From Candidatus Babeliales bacterium (GTDB lineage Bacteria; Babelota; Babeliae; Babelales; Vermiphilaceae): a DNA stretch of 64,000 nucleotides. The notes beneath the pieces were generated by a model. That model made no database searches. It worked only from the letters and a program-made list of their open reading frames with translations, and was not told the DNA's origin. Location: positions 1 through 64,000 of the forward strand of contig DASZBJ010000017.1 of the NCBI GenBank assembly GCA_035944115.1, in the 5' to 3' direction. Both the position numbers and the translations under genes were made by a program. The stretch's first letter is position 1, and each line of letters opens with the position of its first letter. Below are positions 17,536-25,202 of the stretch, in pieces.

Positions 17536-18249
17536 TTATCTACGAACCAATACCTTAGATAATGAATCAAATAGAGGGAGAACTTCTATCGCCGCCAAGA
17601 AATGCTTTGCTACTTCAATTGATGCACCATCCATGGAATATATATGATGAAGCGCAACCCATAAAGCCGCTACATGCGGCTCCACGATCGAATACCATTG
17701 ATTAAAAGAATAGGTACTATCTCGACGATCTACTGCAAACATAATAAGACACAATTTTATCAATACAGCTGGCATCGTTAGATTTAAATTTTTATAAAAA
17801 CCAGCCACAACCATAATTCTGGTCAGTACATTAAATAGAACATATTTATCAATTCTTTTTTGTATGCGTTCTGCATCTTGGTTTTGCACGAGGTATTCCA
17901 GATTTCGTTCTTCAGCGCCCCGCAATTGCTCCTCCAGGAGTCGGTTTCCCGGTCCTGCAGCAACCTCATCAGGAACTGCAATAGCCGCTCGACACATTGG
18001 ACATGTCGAATTACGAATAGCTTGAAAGCAAGTCCCACATAATTTATGCTTACATGCAAGCTCAACGCGGGCATTCCCCCCTATACCTGCACCCATATTA
18101 TCTTCATGACACACTGGACACATCTCTTGCTGAGCTACGCTTTTTTGCTCTTCTTGCCTTTCCGCATCGGCTGCACGTAATCCAGGCATGAAGCTACCGC
18201 CCAGCAATGCGACAGAAAATATGAAAAACCATTTTGATAAAACTTTCAT
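17536..18249 (-). CDS. Secreted RING-finger protein, candidate ubiquitin-ligase effector
   Basis: The start at 18249 follows AGGAGG; the longer frame to 18300 does not improve it. The 237-residue protein has a signal peptide (1-27, GLRAADA) and a complete C3HC4 RING finger: C44, C47, C66, H68, C71, C74, C83, C86 (C-x2-C, C-x-H-x2-C-x2-C, C-x2-C with CPMC as the last pair). RING domains recruit E2 enzymes to ubiquitinate targets in eukaryotes; bacteria lack this pathway, so an exported RING protein most plausibly acts in a eukaryotic host. The C-terminal 130 residues are helical and unrecognised and would be the target-binding part. Activity is inferred, not shown. Confidence 0.8.
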   Translation of the reverse strand: MKVLSKWFFIFSVALLGGSFMPGLRAADAERQEEQKSVAQQEMCPVCHEDNMGAGIGGNARVELACKHKLCGTCFQAIRNSTCPMCRAAIAVPDEVAAGPGNRLLEEQLRGAEERNLEYLVQNQDAERIQKRIDKYVLFNVLTRIMVVAGFYKNLNLTMPAVLIKLCLIMFAVDRRDSTYSFNQWYSIVEPHVAALWVALHHIYSMDGASIEVAKHFLAAIEVLPLFDSLSKVLVRR

Positions 18250-18323
18250 AGAATAACCTCCTATTAAATAGATAACCTTTTTTATGCCTAACCCAGGCAT
18301 GACCTGGACAGGCTATACATAAA

Positions 18324-18352
18324 ATTATACCACCAATAATACAGTTTGAAAA
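18324..18352 (-). promoter_or_regulatory. Possible extended -10 promoter for the RING gene
   Basis: On the minus strand TGGTATAAT (perfect -10 at 18329-18324 with a TG extension) and a weak -35 (TTTTCA) 17 nt upstream, about 75 nt before the start codon. A short inverted repeat, GCCTAACCCAGGC, lies between promoter and gene. Confidence 0.4.
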
Positions 18353-18450
18353 CAGCCCCCGCGGCCATACAGAACTCTTTACAGCACAAGAACATTATTT
18401 GTATGGTATGACTAAACATATTGATTTAATGAGAAAGGAGCCCAAATATC

Positions 18451-19677
18451 ATGAAACGATTATTTTTTATTATTACCTACCTATTAATTGCACAAGCCAC
18501 ATATTCTTACACAGAAGCTCCAGGATATACGCAGCACGAGGTCGATGCCGACTGGCTCATTGTGGGAGCTGGTCCTGCTGGTATTGCAGCAATTGGGATA
18601 CTCCTTGATATTGGAGTCCCTCCGCAGCGACTCACCTGGATTGATCCAGAATTTAATGTAGGACGAATGGGAGCTTATTATGACTACGTTACGTCAAATA
18701 ATGCAACTCATGAATTTATCGCATTTATAAACGCATGCCATTCATTTCAACAATGTCCTGCTGAAACAGTACACAAATTAAATAGTCTCAACCCGCTCGC
18801 GTTTGATAACCTACAAGTTGTTATTGACCCCCTGCGTGATATTACTGCCTATCTCTGTACCCAAATACGTGCCATACAAAATTCAATGGAGTCACTCTAT
18901 TTTACCAATGATAATTGGTATATCACTACCTGCTCTGGTGAATCTGTAAGCGCTCATCACGTTATACTTGCAACAGGATCTCATCCAAAAACGATTGATT
19001 ATGAACAGCATAAAATTATCTCTCTTGATCTTGCACTAAACCCTTACAATCTCGAACGATTAGTAACGAGTGACGATATCGTTGGTGTTGTTGGTGGCTC
19101 ACATTCAGCAATCATGCTGCTTAAATTTTTATCAGAACTGCCCTTTCCCGTAAAGCATATTTATAACCTCTATAACTCTCCTCTTATTTACACCATTGAT
19201 AAAGGGGATTACAAAATTAATGCATTAGATGGTTTAAAAGGTATGACCGCACAATGGGCACAGGAAGTATTGGAAAAAAATCCACCAGCAAACCTGACCC
19301 GCATTCAAAGCAGTCCTGAAGCCCTAAAAGCAACTATTGAACTATGCAGTAAAATAATTTATGCAATCGGTTTTGAACGAAACAACCTGCCAGAAATCAA
19401 TGATACAACTCCGATCACCGCTACAGAAGCGGGCATTATTGCACCGCGACTTTTTGGTATGGGCTTTGCATTCCCTGAAAAAATAACAACATATGAAGGG
19501 AAAGAAGGGTATCGCGTTGGACTACGCAGCTTTATGGATTATGCACAACGAATGATCCCGGTATGGTACAACGCTGATAATAATTGCTTAAGAGGTCAGT
19601 CAGAGATAGAACATATACAAAAACGGTTGTACCGCCTTTTAGAGTGTGCCGACATATTTACCATTTCATTATTATAA
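18451..19677 (+). CDS. Secreted FAD/NAD(P)-binding oxidoreductase
   Basis: A 408-residue flavoprotein with an apparent signal peptide (1-19) followed by an FAD-binding Rossmann motif, VGAGPAG (38-44). A second nucleotide-binding loop, VGVVGGSHSA, sits near residue 213, and the ATG motifs typical of two-dinucleotide-binding-domain flavoproteins are present (ILATGSHP near 170, IYAIGFERN near 305). The layout resembles pyridine-nucleotide oxidoreductases and N-hydroxylating monooxygenases. A cofactor-loaded flavoenzyme with a Sec-type signal is unusual, since FAD proteins are normally cytoplasmic or Tat-exported. It starts after AAAGGAG and leads an operon with the next two secreted-protein genes (gaps of 13 and 18 nt). 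Confidence 0.75.
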   Translation: MKRLFFIITYLLIAQATYSYTEAPGYTQHEVDADWLIVGAGPAGIAAIGILLDIGVPPQRLTWIDPEFNVGRMGAYYDYVTSNNATHEFIAFINACHSFQQCPAETVHKLNSLNPLAFDNLQVVIDPLRDITAYLCTQIRAIQNSMESLYFTNDNWYITTCSGESVSAHHVILATGSHPKTIDYEQHKIISLDLALNPYNLERLVTSDDIVGVVGGSHSAIMLLKFLSELPFPVKHIYNLYNSPLIYTIDKGDYKINALDGLKGMTAQWAQEVLEKNPPANLTRIQSSPEALKATIELCSKIIYAIGFERNNLPEINDTTPITATEAGIIAPRLFGMGFAFPEKITTYEGKEGYRVGLRSFMDYAQRMIPVWYNADNNCLRGQSEIEHIQKRLYRLLECADIFTISLL

Positions 19678-19690
19678 AAAAAGAAGAAAC

Positions 19691-20818
19691 ATGTTGATAA
19701 AAAGAATAATAATACAGTGCGCACTAATAGCTTTAGTGACGACTCACACAACTACGTACCCAACAGAAGTAGATTATGCATACTGCTGTTATCACGATGA
19801 ACATGATGCAATCCCACAGCTGGAATCTCTTGATGATATGATCGACATCATTGCTCACCTGATTGATATGCACAGAATGTGGACATTAGAAATAAGCCCC
19901 GACGACGATCTTTGCAAACAATATCGTGCTCCGAAACGTACTGTTCCACGTGATACAACTCACATGCGCCTAGACACACTGGATGATATCACCGTGCCGA
20001 TGATCGATTATGATTATCTATTTATCAACAATTACGGAACAGAAATGTGCTGGATAAAACGGGTCCATGCTATGAACCAAATGCTTACGTATCAACACCC
20101 TCAACTACCGCAATCATATGAACTACCTGCAACGGTGCATTACCTGCTTAGTAAAAATAATATTCCTGCGCACTATTTTACCAACTGTTTAGGCAACCCT
20201 ATTCAAATGCAACTGCATGAAGAGCTACTTGAAATGCTCAATCAAACTGCAGCATTACATGAGACGTACTCGTGGCATCCGTCCATTAATAATTTTACTA
20301 AAACTATCATTACATTCTTTGATATATCAAACACCTACAATAACGTTGGCTATGTAGATCGTGCAAAAACTATCAATGACTTTTGTTGGGTATTACTGGA
20401 ATACGGAAAAGCGATTATTGCAGGAACTTTATCAGGTGTTATTAAATCACACTGTAATCCCATCCCTGCCACCGAAACAACCAAATCATTAAATCATTGC
20501 GCATCCCAAGTCGGTCATTACATGAGCAAAATGATAGATGAGTTATGTAATATACCAATCCAATATTGCGTAAACCCTGCGCAAGGAAAGGCACTATATC
20601 AGGAATTTATACACAAAATTATGGTACTGTATGCAATCGTTAAACAGAAATTTGAGGAATCTTCCACTCTTGAAATTACCGAACAAACCGCATCTTTTAT
20701 AGCGCAAGCATATATGACCATACATCAGCTAAAAACAACCCGCTCTAAACTAACAGCACATGATGAACATCGATCAGAACAAAACATAGATTTTTTAGAT
20801 AGCAATTTCTATGCATAA
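19691..20818 (+). CDS. Secreted protein sharing a region with the 3.5-6 kb toxin
   Basis: Started at the ATG at 19691 (AAAGAAG upstream), which gives a 375-residue protein with a signal peptide (1-24). Around residues 195-245 it matches the large toxin at 3499-5979: here INDFCWVLLEYGKAIIAGTLSG, there IADFCWDMLECSQAFTGGIFDG, preceded in both by an F-x-N/S...F-x-x-N stretch. This points to a shared domain of exported proteins in this organism. The rest is unrecognised. It sits directly before a gene for a DUF4258-like candidate toxin, so it could be the carrier part of a split toxin system. Confidence 0.6.
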   Translation: MLIKRIIIQCALIALVTTHTTTYPTEVDYAYCCYHDEHDAIPQLESLDDMIDIIAHLIDMHRMWTLEISPDDDLCKQYRAPKRTVPRDTTHMRLDTLDDITVPMIDYDYLFINNYGTEMCWIKRVHAMNQMLTYQHPQLPQSYELPATVHYLLSKNNIPAHYFTNCLGNPIQMQLHEELLEMLNQTAALHETYSWHPSINNFTKTIITFFDISNTYNNVGYVDRAKTINDFCWVLLEYGKAIIAGTLSGVIKSHCNPIPATETTKSLNHCASQVGHYMSKMIDELCNIPIQYCVNPAQGKALYQEFIHKIMVLYAIVKQKFEESSTLEITEQTASFIAQAYMTIHQLKTTRSKLTAHDEHRSEQNIDFLDSNFYA

Positions 20819-20836
20819 TAATTAAGGAGATAAAAA

Positions 20837-21397
20837 ATGAACAATCAAAAAAAACTGGTGGTACTGATTATCCTCTGCAACGTGTTGATCTCCATCCCAA
20901 CAACGATTGAAACTGCATCTCATTACAGCAGACAACGCACAGCAGCCCCCCGAACAAATCGCCCGAGCATGCGATATGCGCCATGCAAATCCCGACTCCG
21001 CGCCTGCCCACGACCATGTCATGTCAGTAGACAGATACCCATAACCAGTTGCTCTGATGGGCAAGAGACATGGAAACACTGGTATCCTATGGAACAACGC
21101 ATCATTGATGGACGCTTATACACAAAACATGCCGTCGAGCGCATGGCACCAGACATCACTTCAGTACGATTAGAATTAGAAAGACGGGCACTTGCTTTAG
21201 GATATCCTTATGGGTCATCTGAATTTATAAAGTATATAACACCACGTGGTATTTCTCCCAAGACAGTTGAACGAGTAATCAAAAAAGGAAAGTGTATTGC
21301 GGGGAAAAGAGCTATGACCAAACAGTACGAATACAAAGGAATACGGGTCATAACTAATCAAGAGGGGACTGTTATCACCGTTATCCGGCTTACATAA
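20837..21397 (+). CDS. Secreted protein with DUF4258-like C-terminal domain, candidate RNase toxin
   Basis: A 186-residue protein preceded by AAGGAG. It has a signal peptide (1-27), a Cys/Arg/Pro-rich linker (30-75), and a C-terminal domain resembling DUF4258/polymorphic-toxin RNases: TKHAVERM (His98, Glu101, Arg102), RGISPKTVERVIKKG (137-151) and the final strands YEYKGIRVITNQEG and TVITVI. In these families the His and following strand residues form the presumed RNase site. No obvious immunity gene follows; a terminator and then tmRNA (opposite strand) come next. Toxic activity is inference; it may instead be a host-directed effector. Confidence 0.6.
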   Translation: MNNQKKLVVLIILCNVLISIPTTIETASHYSRQRTAAPRTNRPSMRYAPCKSRLRACPRPCHVSRQIPITSCSDGQETWKHWYPMEQRIIDGRLYTKHAVERMAPDITSVRLELERRALALGYPYGSSEFIKYITPRGISPKTVERVIKKGKCIAGKRAMTKQYEYKGIRVITNQEGTVITVIRLT

Positions 21398-21413
21398 AAA
21401 TTGTATTAAACAG

Positions 21414-21450
21414 AAAAAAGCGAATGGCAAGAACGCCATTCGCTTTTTTT
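21414..21450. terminator. Bidirectional terminator
   Basis: AAAAAAGCGAATGGC / GCCATTCGCTTTTTTT with a 6-nt loop, serving the gene ending at 21397 (+) and the tmRNA transcript (-). Confidence 0.9.
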
Positions 21451-21493
21451 AATTTCTTGGGATGCCAATCATTCCAAATTTGTAGATCCTTGA

Positions 21494-21569
21494 AAAAACT
21501 GGCTTGCCAGCTTACGTCGCTATTTGAGTCTATTTAAATTTTTAAAACTTTTGAAAAACTGGCTTGCCA
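21494..21569. repeat. 16-bp direct repeat pair next to the tmRNA 3' end
   Basis: AAAAACTGGCTTGCCA occurs at 21494-21509 and 21554-21569, exactly 60 nt apart, ending 22 nt from the tmRNA 3' terminus. The core TGGCTTGCCA is itself an inverted repeat. The meaning is unknown; tmRNA 3' ends are common integration sites, but no integrase is present here. Confidence 0.5.
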
Positions 21570-21590
21570 AGCATTTGCTTCACAAATGAC

Positions 21591-22001
21591 TGGTGGAGGC
21601 GATGGGAATCGAACCCATGTCCGCAAAGCTTCAAATTTCAAACGCTACATGCTTAGTTTTCGAATATACTTATCTAGATCCTCGAAAACACAAAATTTAA
21701 GATAAGCCAGTTTTGTGATACTTATCAGGCTACACAACTAAAAAACCTCGCCTGCAAGTTCTATCTTGTATTATACGTGTTGACTGAGCTGATAGACACG
21801 CCCCGCCAACAAGTAACAACTATTTAAGCGCCAATTGCACCGGCATAGAAGCCAGTATTCGCATATGGTGTATTAAATAACTGTTCTGCATCTCGATTAG
21901 AGTTTGCATTTATGTTTTTAACCAATTGTTTTACGAGCACTCAGTAAACGCTCGACATGCTTTTGAAACCATCATCAATACGTCGAAACCAGTACGCCCC
22001 C
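21591..22001 (-). ncRNA. ssrA: tmRNA
   Basis: Rescues stalled ribosomes by trans-translation. The minus-strand 5' end GGGGGCG pairs with CGCCTCC before the 3' CCA (7-bp acceptor stem with one G-U), the T-arm GGTTCGATTCC-type sequence (TCGATTCCCATC) is present, and CTGGTTTCGACG near the 5' end is the usual tmRNA signature. The tag reading frame lies at 21907-21824: it starts GCA AAC TCT, runs 27 codons (ANSNRDAEQL at the start, YAGAIGA at the end) and stops with TAA. The tag is long and lacks the usual terminal Leu-Ala-Ala. Confidence 0.92.
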
Positions 22002-22022
22002 AGAAATTTCAAAGATACCATC

Positions 22023-22028
22023 AGTATA
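22023..22028 (-). promoter_or_regulatory. Likely -10 element of the tmRNA promoter
   Basis: TGGTATACT on the minus strand gives an extended -10 about 22 nt before the mature 5' end; a clear -35 is not visible in the T-rich upstream DNA. Confidence 0.4.
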
Positions 22029-22122
22029 CCAAAAAATTTATAAAAAAAATCCACAAAAATAACGATCTTTTTTCAAGATGTTTCACATAGACTATACAAA
22101 CTCTAGATTCTGCTTACCTAAC

Positions 22123-22152
22123 TTGCCTATACTCATTCGGAAGTAGTAATAA
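22123..22152 (+). promoter_or_regulatory. Promoter of the DUF5679 gene
   Basis: TTGCCT (22123-22128) and TAATAA (22147-22152) with an 18-nt spacer, 27 nt upstream of the start codon and with AAAAGGA following. Confidence 0.45.
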
Positions 22153-22178
22153 TCATCCCATTACCAAAAGGATATATA

Positions 22179-22358
22179 ATGGCAGAAGCAGTACAGGCAT
22201 ATTGCGTTAAATGTCGCAAAAAAGCTGAAATGAAGGATGCAAAAGAAGTAGTATTAAAAAACGGACGCCCGGCAATGAAGGGTAAATGCCCAAAATGCGG
22301 CACCGGCATGTTTAGAATTGGTGGTGCAACAAGCGCTGCTAAACCTAAAAAGAAATAA
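22179..22358 (+). CDS. Small DUF5679-type zinc-ribbon protein
   Basis: A 59-residue gene. It encodes AYCVKCR near the N-terminus and KGKCPKCGTGMFRIG near residue 40, two CxxC knuckles around an NGRPAMKG core, the pattern of DUF5679 proteins; a Lys-rich tail follows. AAAAGGAT lies 7 nt before the ATG, and a strong terminator follows. It is presumably a cytoplasmic zinc-binding, perhaps nucleic-acid-binding, protein. The family has no established function. Confidence 0.8.
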   Translation: MAEAVQAYCVKCRKKAEMKDAKEVVLKNGRPAMKGKCPKCGTGMFRIGGATSAAKPKKK

Positions 22359-22378
22359 CTCTTTCTCCATTAAGCAGT

Positions 22379-22419
22379 GGGGGCGCTCAGGCTATTACAG
22401 TCTGAGCGCCCCCTTTTTT
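22379..22419 (+). terminator. Strong terminator after the DUF5679 gene
   Basis: GGGGGCGCTCAG / CTGAGCGCCCCC 12-bp stem with an 11-nt loop, followed by TTTTTT. Confidence 0.95.
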
Positions 22420-22434
22420 GTACATCATAGAGTA

Positions 22435-23613
22435 TCACGATAGTATTCGCACGAGCTCTGGTACGCTGATTACTCCTGCCTCTAATTTTTTTTGCGCATC
22501 ACCAAAAAATGTCATCATACCATCTGCGTGCGCCTGATTATAAATTGCATCAAACATAGGATTAGAAACTATTAACCCACGCAACTCGCTGGTCATTTGC
22601 AACAATTCAAATATTCCCGTACGCCCTTTATACCCCAAATTAAAACAGGTTTTACATCCTTTACCAATAAAAACCTGCGATGGATTAATATTACAGCGAT
22701 CAAGAACGATCCGCTCCGCTTGCGTAACTTCAGCAGGGATTCGACATTCTTTACAAATTTTACGTGCAAGTCGCTGTGCTAACACACCGGTAATTGCCGC
22801 ATTCAGTAAAAAAGGTTCAATCCCCATATCCATCAACCGCATGATCGCACCGGGCGCATCATTAGTATGCAACGTAGAAAAAACCAAGTGACCAGTAAGC
22901 GCAGCTTCTATAGCAATACGTCCTGTCTGCTTATCGCGAATCTCCCCGACCATAATAATATCGGGGTCCTGCCGCAATAATGCACGCATTCCTTTTTCAA
23001 AGGTAAAACCAGCCTCAGGATGAATTTGCCCTTGCGTAATACCATCAACGCTATATTCAACTGGATCTTCTAACGTAATAATATTTTTCTCTGTAGCATT
23101 TATCTCTGCAAGCGCTGCATACAATGTCGTTGTTTTTCCTGATCCCGTTTGACCAGTTACCAAAAAAAGTCCACTTGAACGATGAATCAAACTTTTAAAC
23201 ACGTTTAGCATGGCACCATCAAATCCAAGCTGTTCAAGGCGAATATTATTGTGCATGCGATCCAAAATACGTATCACAATTTTTTCACCATAAATAGAAG
23301 GAAACGTAGAGACTCGCAAATCAATTTCATGATTATCGCGCACTACTCTAAATTTCCCATCTTGTGGCACACGCCGCTCTGTAATATCAATACGCGCAAG
23401 CACTTTCAATCGTGATAATAACTGCTGCATGCTTCCTTTACCGATCACTTGCTGATCATATAATATGCCATCAACTCGATACCGCACGCGCAACCCTGAT
23501 TCGGTTGATTCTAAATGTATATCAGATGCGCATTGCTCAATCGCTCTATCAAGAATAAAATCAGCGAGCTGAATAATCGAAAGTTGCTCTTGATCAGTTA
23601 TGTGCAAGCTCAT
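22435..23613 (-). CDS. PilB/GspE-type secretion ATPase, catalytic part
   Basis: A 392-residue ATPase of the type II secretion / type IV pilus assembly family. Seen: the N2-domain segment ASDIHLE (29-35), Walker A GQTGSGKT (154-161), Asp box with ITLEDPVEY (179-187), Walker B DPDIIMVGEIRD (216-227), a His box LVFSTLHTNDA, and a four-Cys zinc site (C..C near 288, C..C near 317). It lacks the usual N-terminal domain, which is encoded by the separate ORF ending one base upstream (23614); together they equal a normal 575-residue PilB. It would power pilin or pseudopilin polymerisation. No other pilus gene is in the window. Confidence 0.88.
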   Translation of the reverse strand: MSLHITDQEQLSIIQLADFILDRAIEQCASDIHLESTESGLRVRYRVDGILYDQQVIGKGSMQQLLSRLKVLARIDITERRVPQDGKFRVVRDNHEIDLRVSTFPSIYGEKIVIRILDRMHNNIRLEQLGFDGAMLNVFKSLIHRSSGLFLVTGQTGSGKTTTLYAALAEINATEKNIITLEDPVEYSVDGITQGQIHPEAGFTFEKGMRALLRQDPDIIMVGEIRDKQTGRIAIEAALTGHLVFSTLHTNDAPGAIMRLMDMGIEPFLLNAAITGVLAQRLARKICKECRIPAEVTQAERIVLDRCNINPSQVFIGKGCKTCFNLGYKGRTGIFELLQMTSELRGLIVSNPMFDAIYNQAHADGMMTFFGDAQKKLEAGVISVPELVRILS

Positions 23614-24165
23614 TTACAATTCGTCCTCTTCGTCTGTTTCTGTCAATAATGCACGATATTCATCCTGCTCATGACGTTCATACATAGGATCATCTGCGTG
23701 TATATCAACTTCAGTTAATGATTCATCATAATATTCTTCAACCGTACCAATAACATCTGTTCCAATACCAACCCAAAAGTTAACATCGTATGATACATAT
23801 GTTCTACATAAACTTTCAAGCCCCGGATAATTTGGATTTGCCGCAACCATTATCAAAATATCATCATCAACAGATAACGGAATTATCAAATGCCGTAATA
23901 AAAAATCTTTAGGAAATTTATGCAGTAAAAATGAATTAAAAAAAAATCCTTCCATATCAAAATAAGGAACATGATAATATTCTGATAATGCAGCTAACAC
24001 ATACTCACGATCAACCAATCCCTCATCAATGAGAAAATTATCAAATTCAGTAATTGATGATTCCTCAAATGATTCATGCACCTTTGTTATATCATCTGTT
24101 GAAAGGACATTGTGTCTAACAAGAATCTCACACAGTTCTTGCACAAATGTTTTTTCTCTTTCCAT
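23614..24165 (-). CDS. Separate N-terminal (MshEN/T2SSE_N-like) domain of the PilB/GspE ATPase
   Basis: A 183-residue acidic protein whose middle matches the N-terminal domain of PilB/GspE ATPases: a helical part with LVDREYVLAALSEYYHVPYFDM, then PKDFLLRHLIIPLSVDDDILIMVAANP, the order seen in MshEN domains, some of which bind cyclic-di-GMP. Its stop codon TAA is followed directly by the ATG of the ATPase ORF. A good ribosome site (AAAGGAGATG) precedes its own start. The split could be a real two-subunit arrangement or a nonsense mutation/frameshift in a formerly single gene; the intact start of the second ORF favours the former weakly. Confidence 0.75.
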   Translation of the reverse strand: MEREKTFVQELCEILVRHNVLSTDDITKVHESFEESSITEFDNFLIDEGLVDREYVLAALSEYYHVPYFDMEGFFFNSFLLHKFPKDFLLRHLIIPLSVDDDILIMVAANPNYPGLESLCRTYVSYDVNFWVGIGTDVIGTVEEYYDESLTEVDIHADDPMYERHEQDEYRALLTETDEEDEL

Positions 24166-24180
24166 ATGCTCATCTCCTTT

Positions 24181-24666
24181 TTACGCTAAGCGCAATCCAG
24201 CAACACATCCTACAGAAAAGCTAACTACTAATCCAAGATGATGCTTTACCCAATCCCAATAATCCGCCAAAACTGTTTCATTTGAAAGCGCAATCGGCTG
24301 AATATTTAAAAGTTCTCGTATCTTTGCCCAATGCACAGTGATAGAAAATATGCCACCATGCTGTAACAGAAACAGAATAAAACCGAGAAGAACCAAAACG
24401 AAAACAACTTTACTATATTTTTTTAAAAGAAAACCAATCAAAAATCCAACTGCTACTGCCACACCCATCTGCATGAGCATCTCTTTAGACAGATTCATTT
24501 TTTGCATCAATTTGCTTGGAGAGAGTACATCAAGAACTTTATTTAAAAAACCTGGCTCTACTGGATTGTTAGCAACTTCTATGTTGATTACATCCACCGA
24601 ATCAGCAATCCCAAAATCTGGCATTACACCCTGCGCTAACTCCATATCTATACCATTATACTCCAT
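24181..24666 (-). CDS. FUN14-family-like membrane protein
   Basis: A 161-residue protein with three hydrophobic segments (about 66-84, 86-103, 140-158). The pattern GVAVAVGFLIGFLLKKYSK, then LLGFILFLLQ, then a C-terminal F-S-V-G-C-V-A-G-L-R resembles FUN14 domains (G-x-x-x-GFxxGxxxKK, aromatic-LLQ, and a final GFxxGLR). Eukaryotic FUN14 proteins sit in the outer mitochondrial membrane; bacterial and archaeal members are uncharacterised. It begins after AAAAGGAG and lies 15 nt upstream of the PilB N-domain gene, in the same operon. Confidence 0.6.
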   Translation of the reverse strand: MEYNGIDMELAQGVMPDFGIADSVDVINIEVANNPVEPGFLNKVLDVLSPSKLMQKMNLSKEMLMQMGVAVAVGFLIGFLLKKYSKVVFVLVLLGFILFLLQHGGIFSITVHWAKIRELLNIQPIALSNETVLADYWDWVKHHLGLVVSFSVGCVAGLRLA

Positions 24667-24763
24667 ACATTTCTCCTTTTATAATCAATCTCACAATTTT
24701 GGCATTCCAGATATCTTCTTATATCAATTGAATGAGCATAATAACAATAATTTACAAAAAAAT

Positions 24764-24795
24764 AAGAGGACGTACCTAAAAAGATACGTCCTCTT
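24764..24795 (-). terminator. Terminator of the HU gene
   Basis: Minus-strand AAGAGGACGTA / TACGTCCTCTT stem followed by an A-broken T-run (ATTTTTTT). Confidence 0.9.
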
Positions 24796-24819
24796 GAATT
24801 TTTATATAGAGATCAGAAT

Positions 24820-25095
24820 TTATTTGTTAACCGCATCTTTCAATGCTTTTCCTGCTCTAAACTTTGGCGCTTTTTTCGCTGCGATTTCAATTTTTTTACC
24901 AGTCGCAGGATTTACACCAGTTCTTTTCTTACGATCAGCAACTGCAAAAGTTCCAAAACCAGTCAATACAACTTGCTTGCTTTGCTTTAATGCAGCACTT
25001 ACCGAAGTGATAAAAGCTTCTAGAGCATCTTTACATACTGATTTAGGTAATTTGCTTACCTTCGCCATTTGTTCAACCAAATCCGCCTTGTTCAT
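24820..25095 (-). CDS. hup: HU-family DNA-binding protein
   Basis: A 91-residue histone-like protein that bends and compacts DNA. It has the full family sequence: MNKADLVEQMA start, a dimerisation helix, VVLTGFGTF near residue 45, the DNA-binding beta-arm with NPATGKKI (58-66), and KAPKFRAGKALKDAV at the C-terminus. AAAGGATC precedes the ATG; it is transcribed alone with its own terminator, and is likely to be highly expressed. Confidence 0.97.
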   Translation of the reverse strand: MNKADLVEQMAKVSKLPKSVCKDALEAFITSVSAALKQSKQVVLTGFGTFAVADRKKRTGVNPATGKKIEIAAKKAPKFRAGKALKDAVNK

Positions 25096-25202
25096 AGTGA
25101 TCCTTTGTTACGTATCTTATTTAACTGTTTTCCCCGCAAATAATATTGCATATACTTTGTACTACTTCACAAAACATACCCAACATCATTCACAAAAAAA
25201 TA

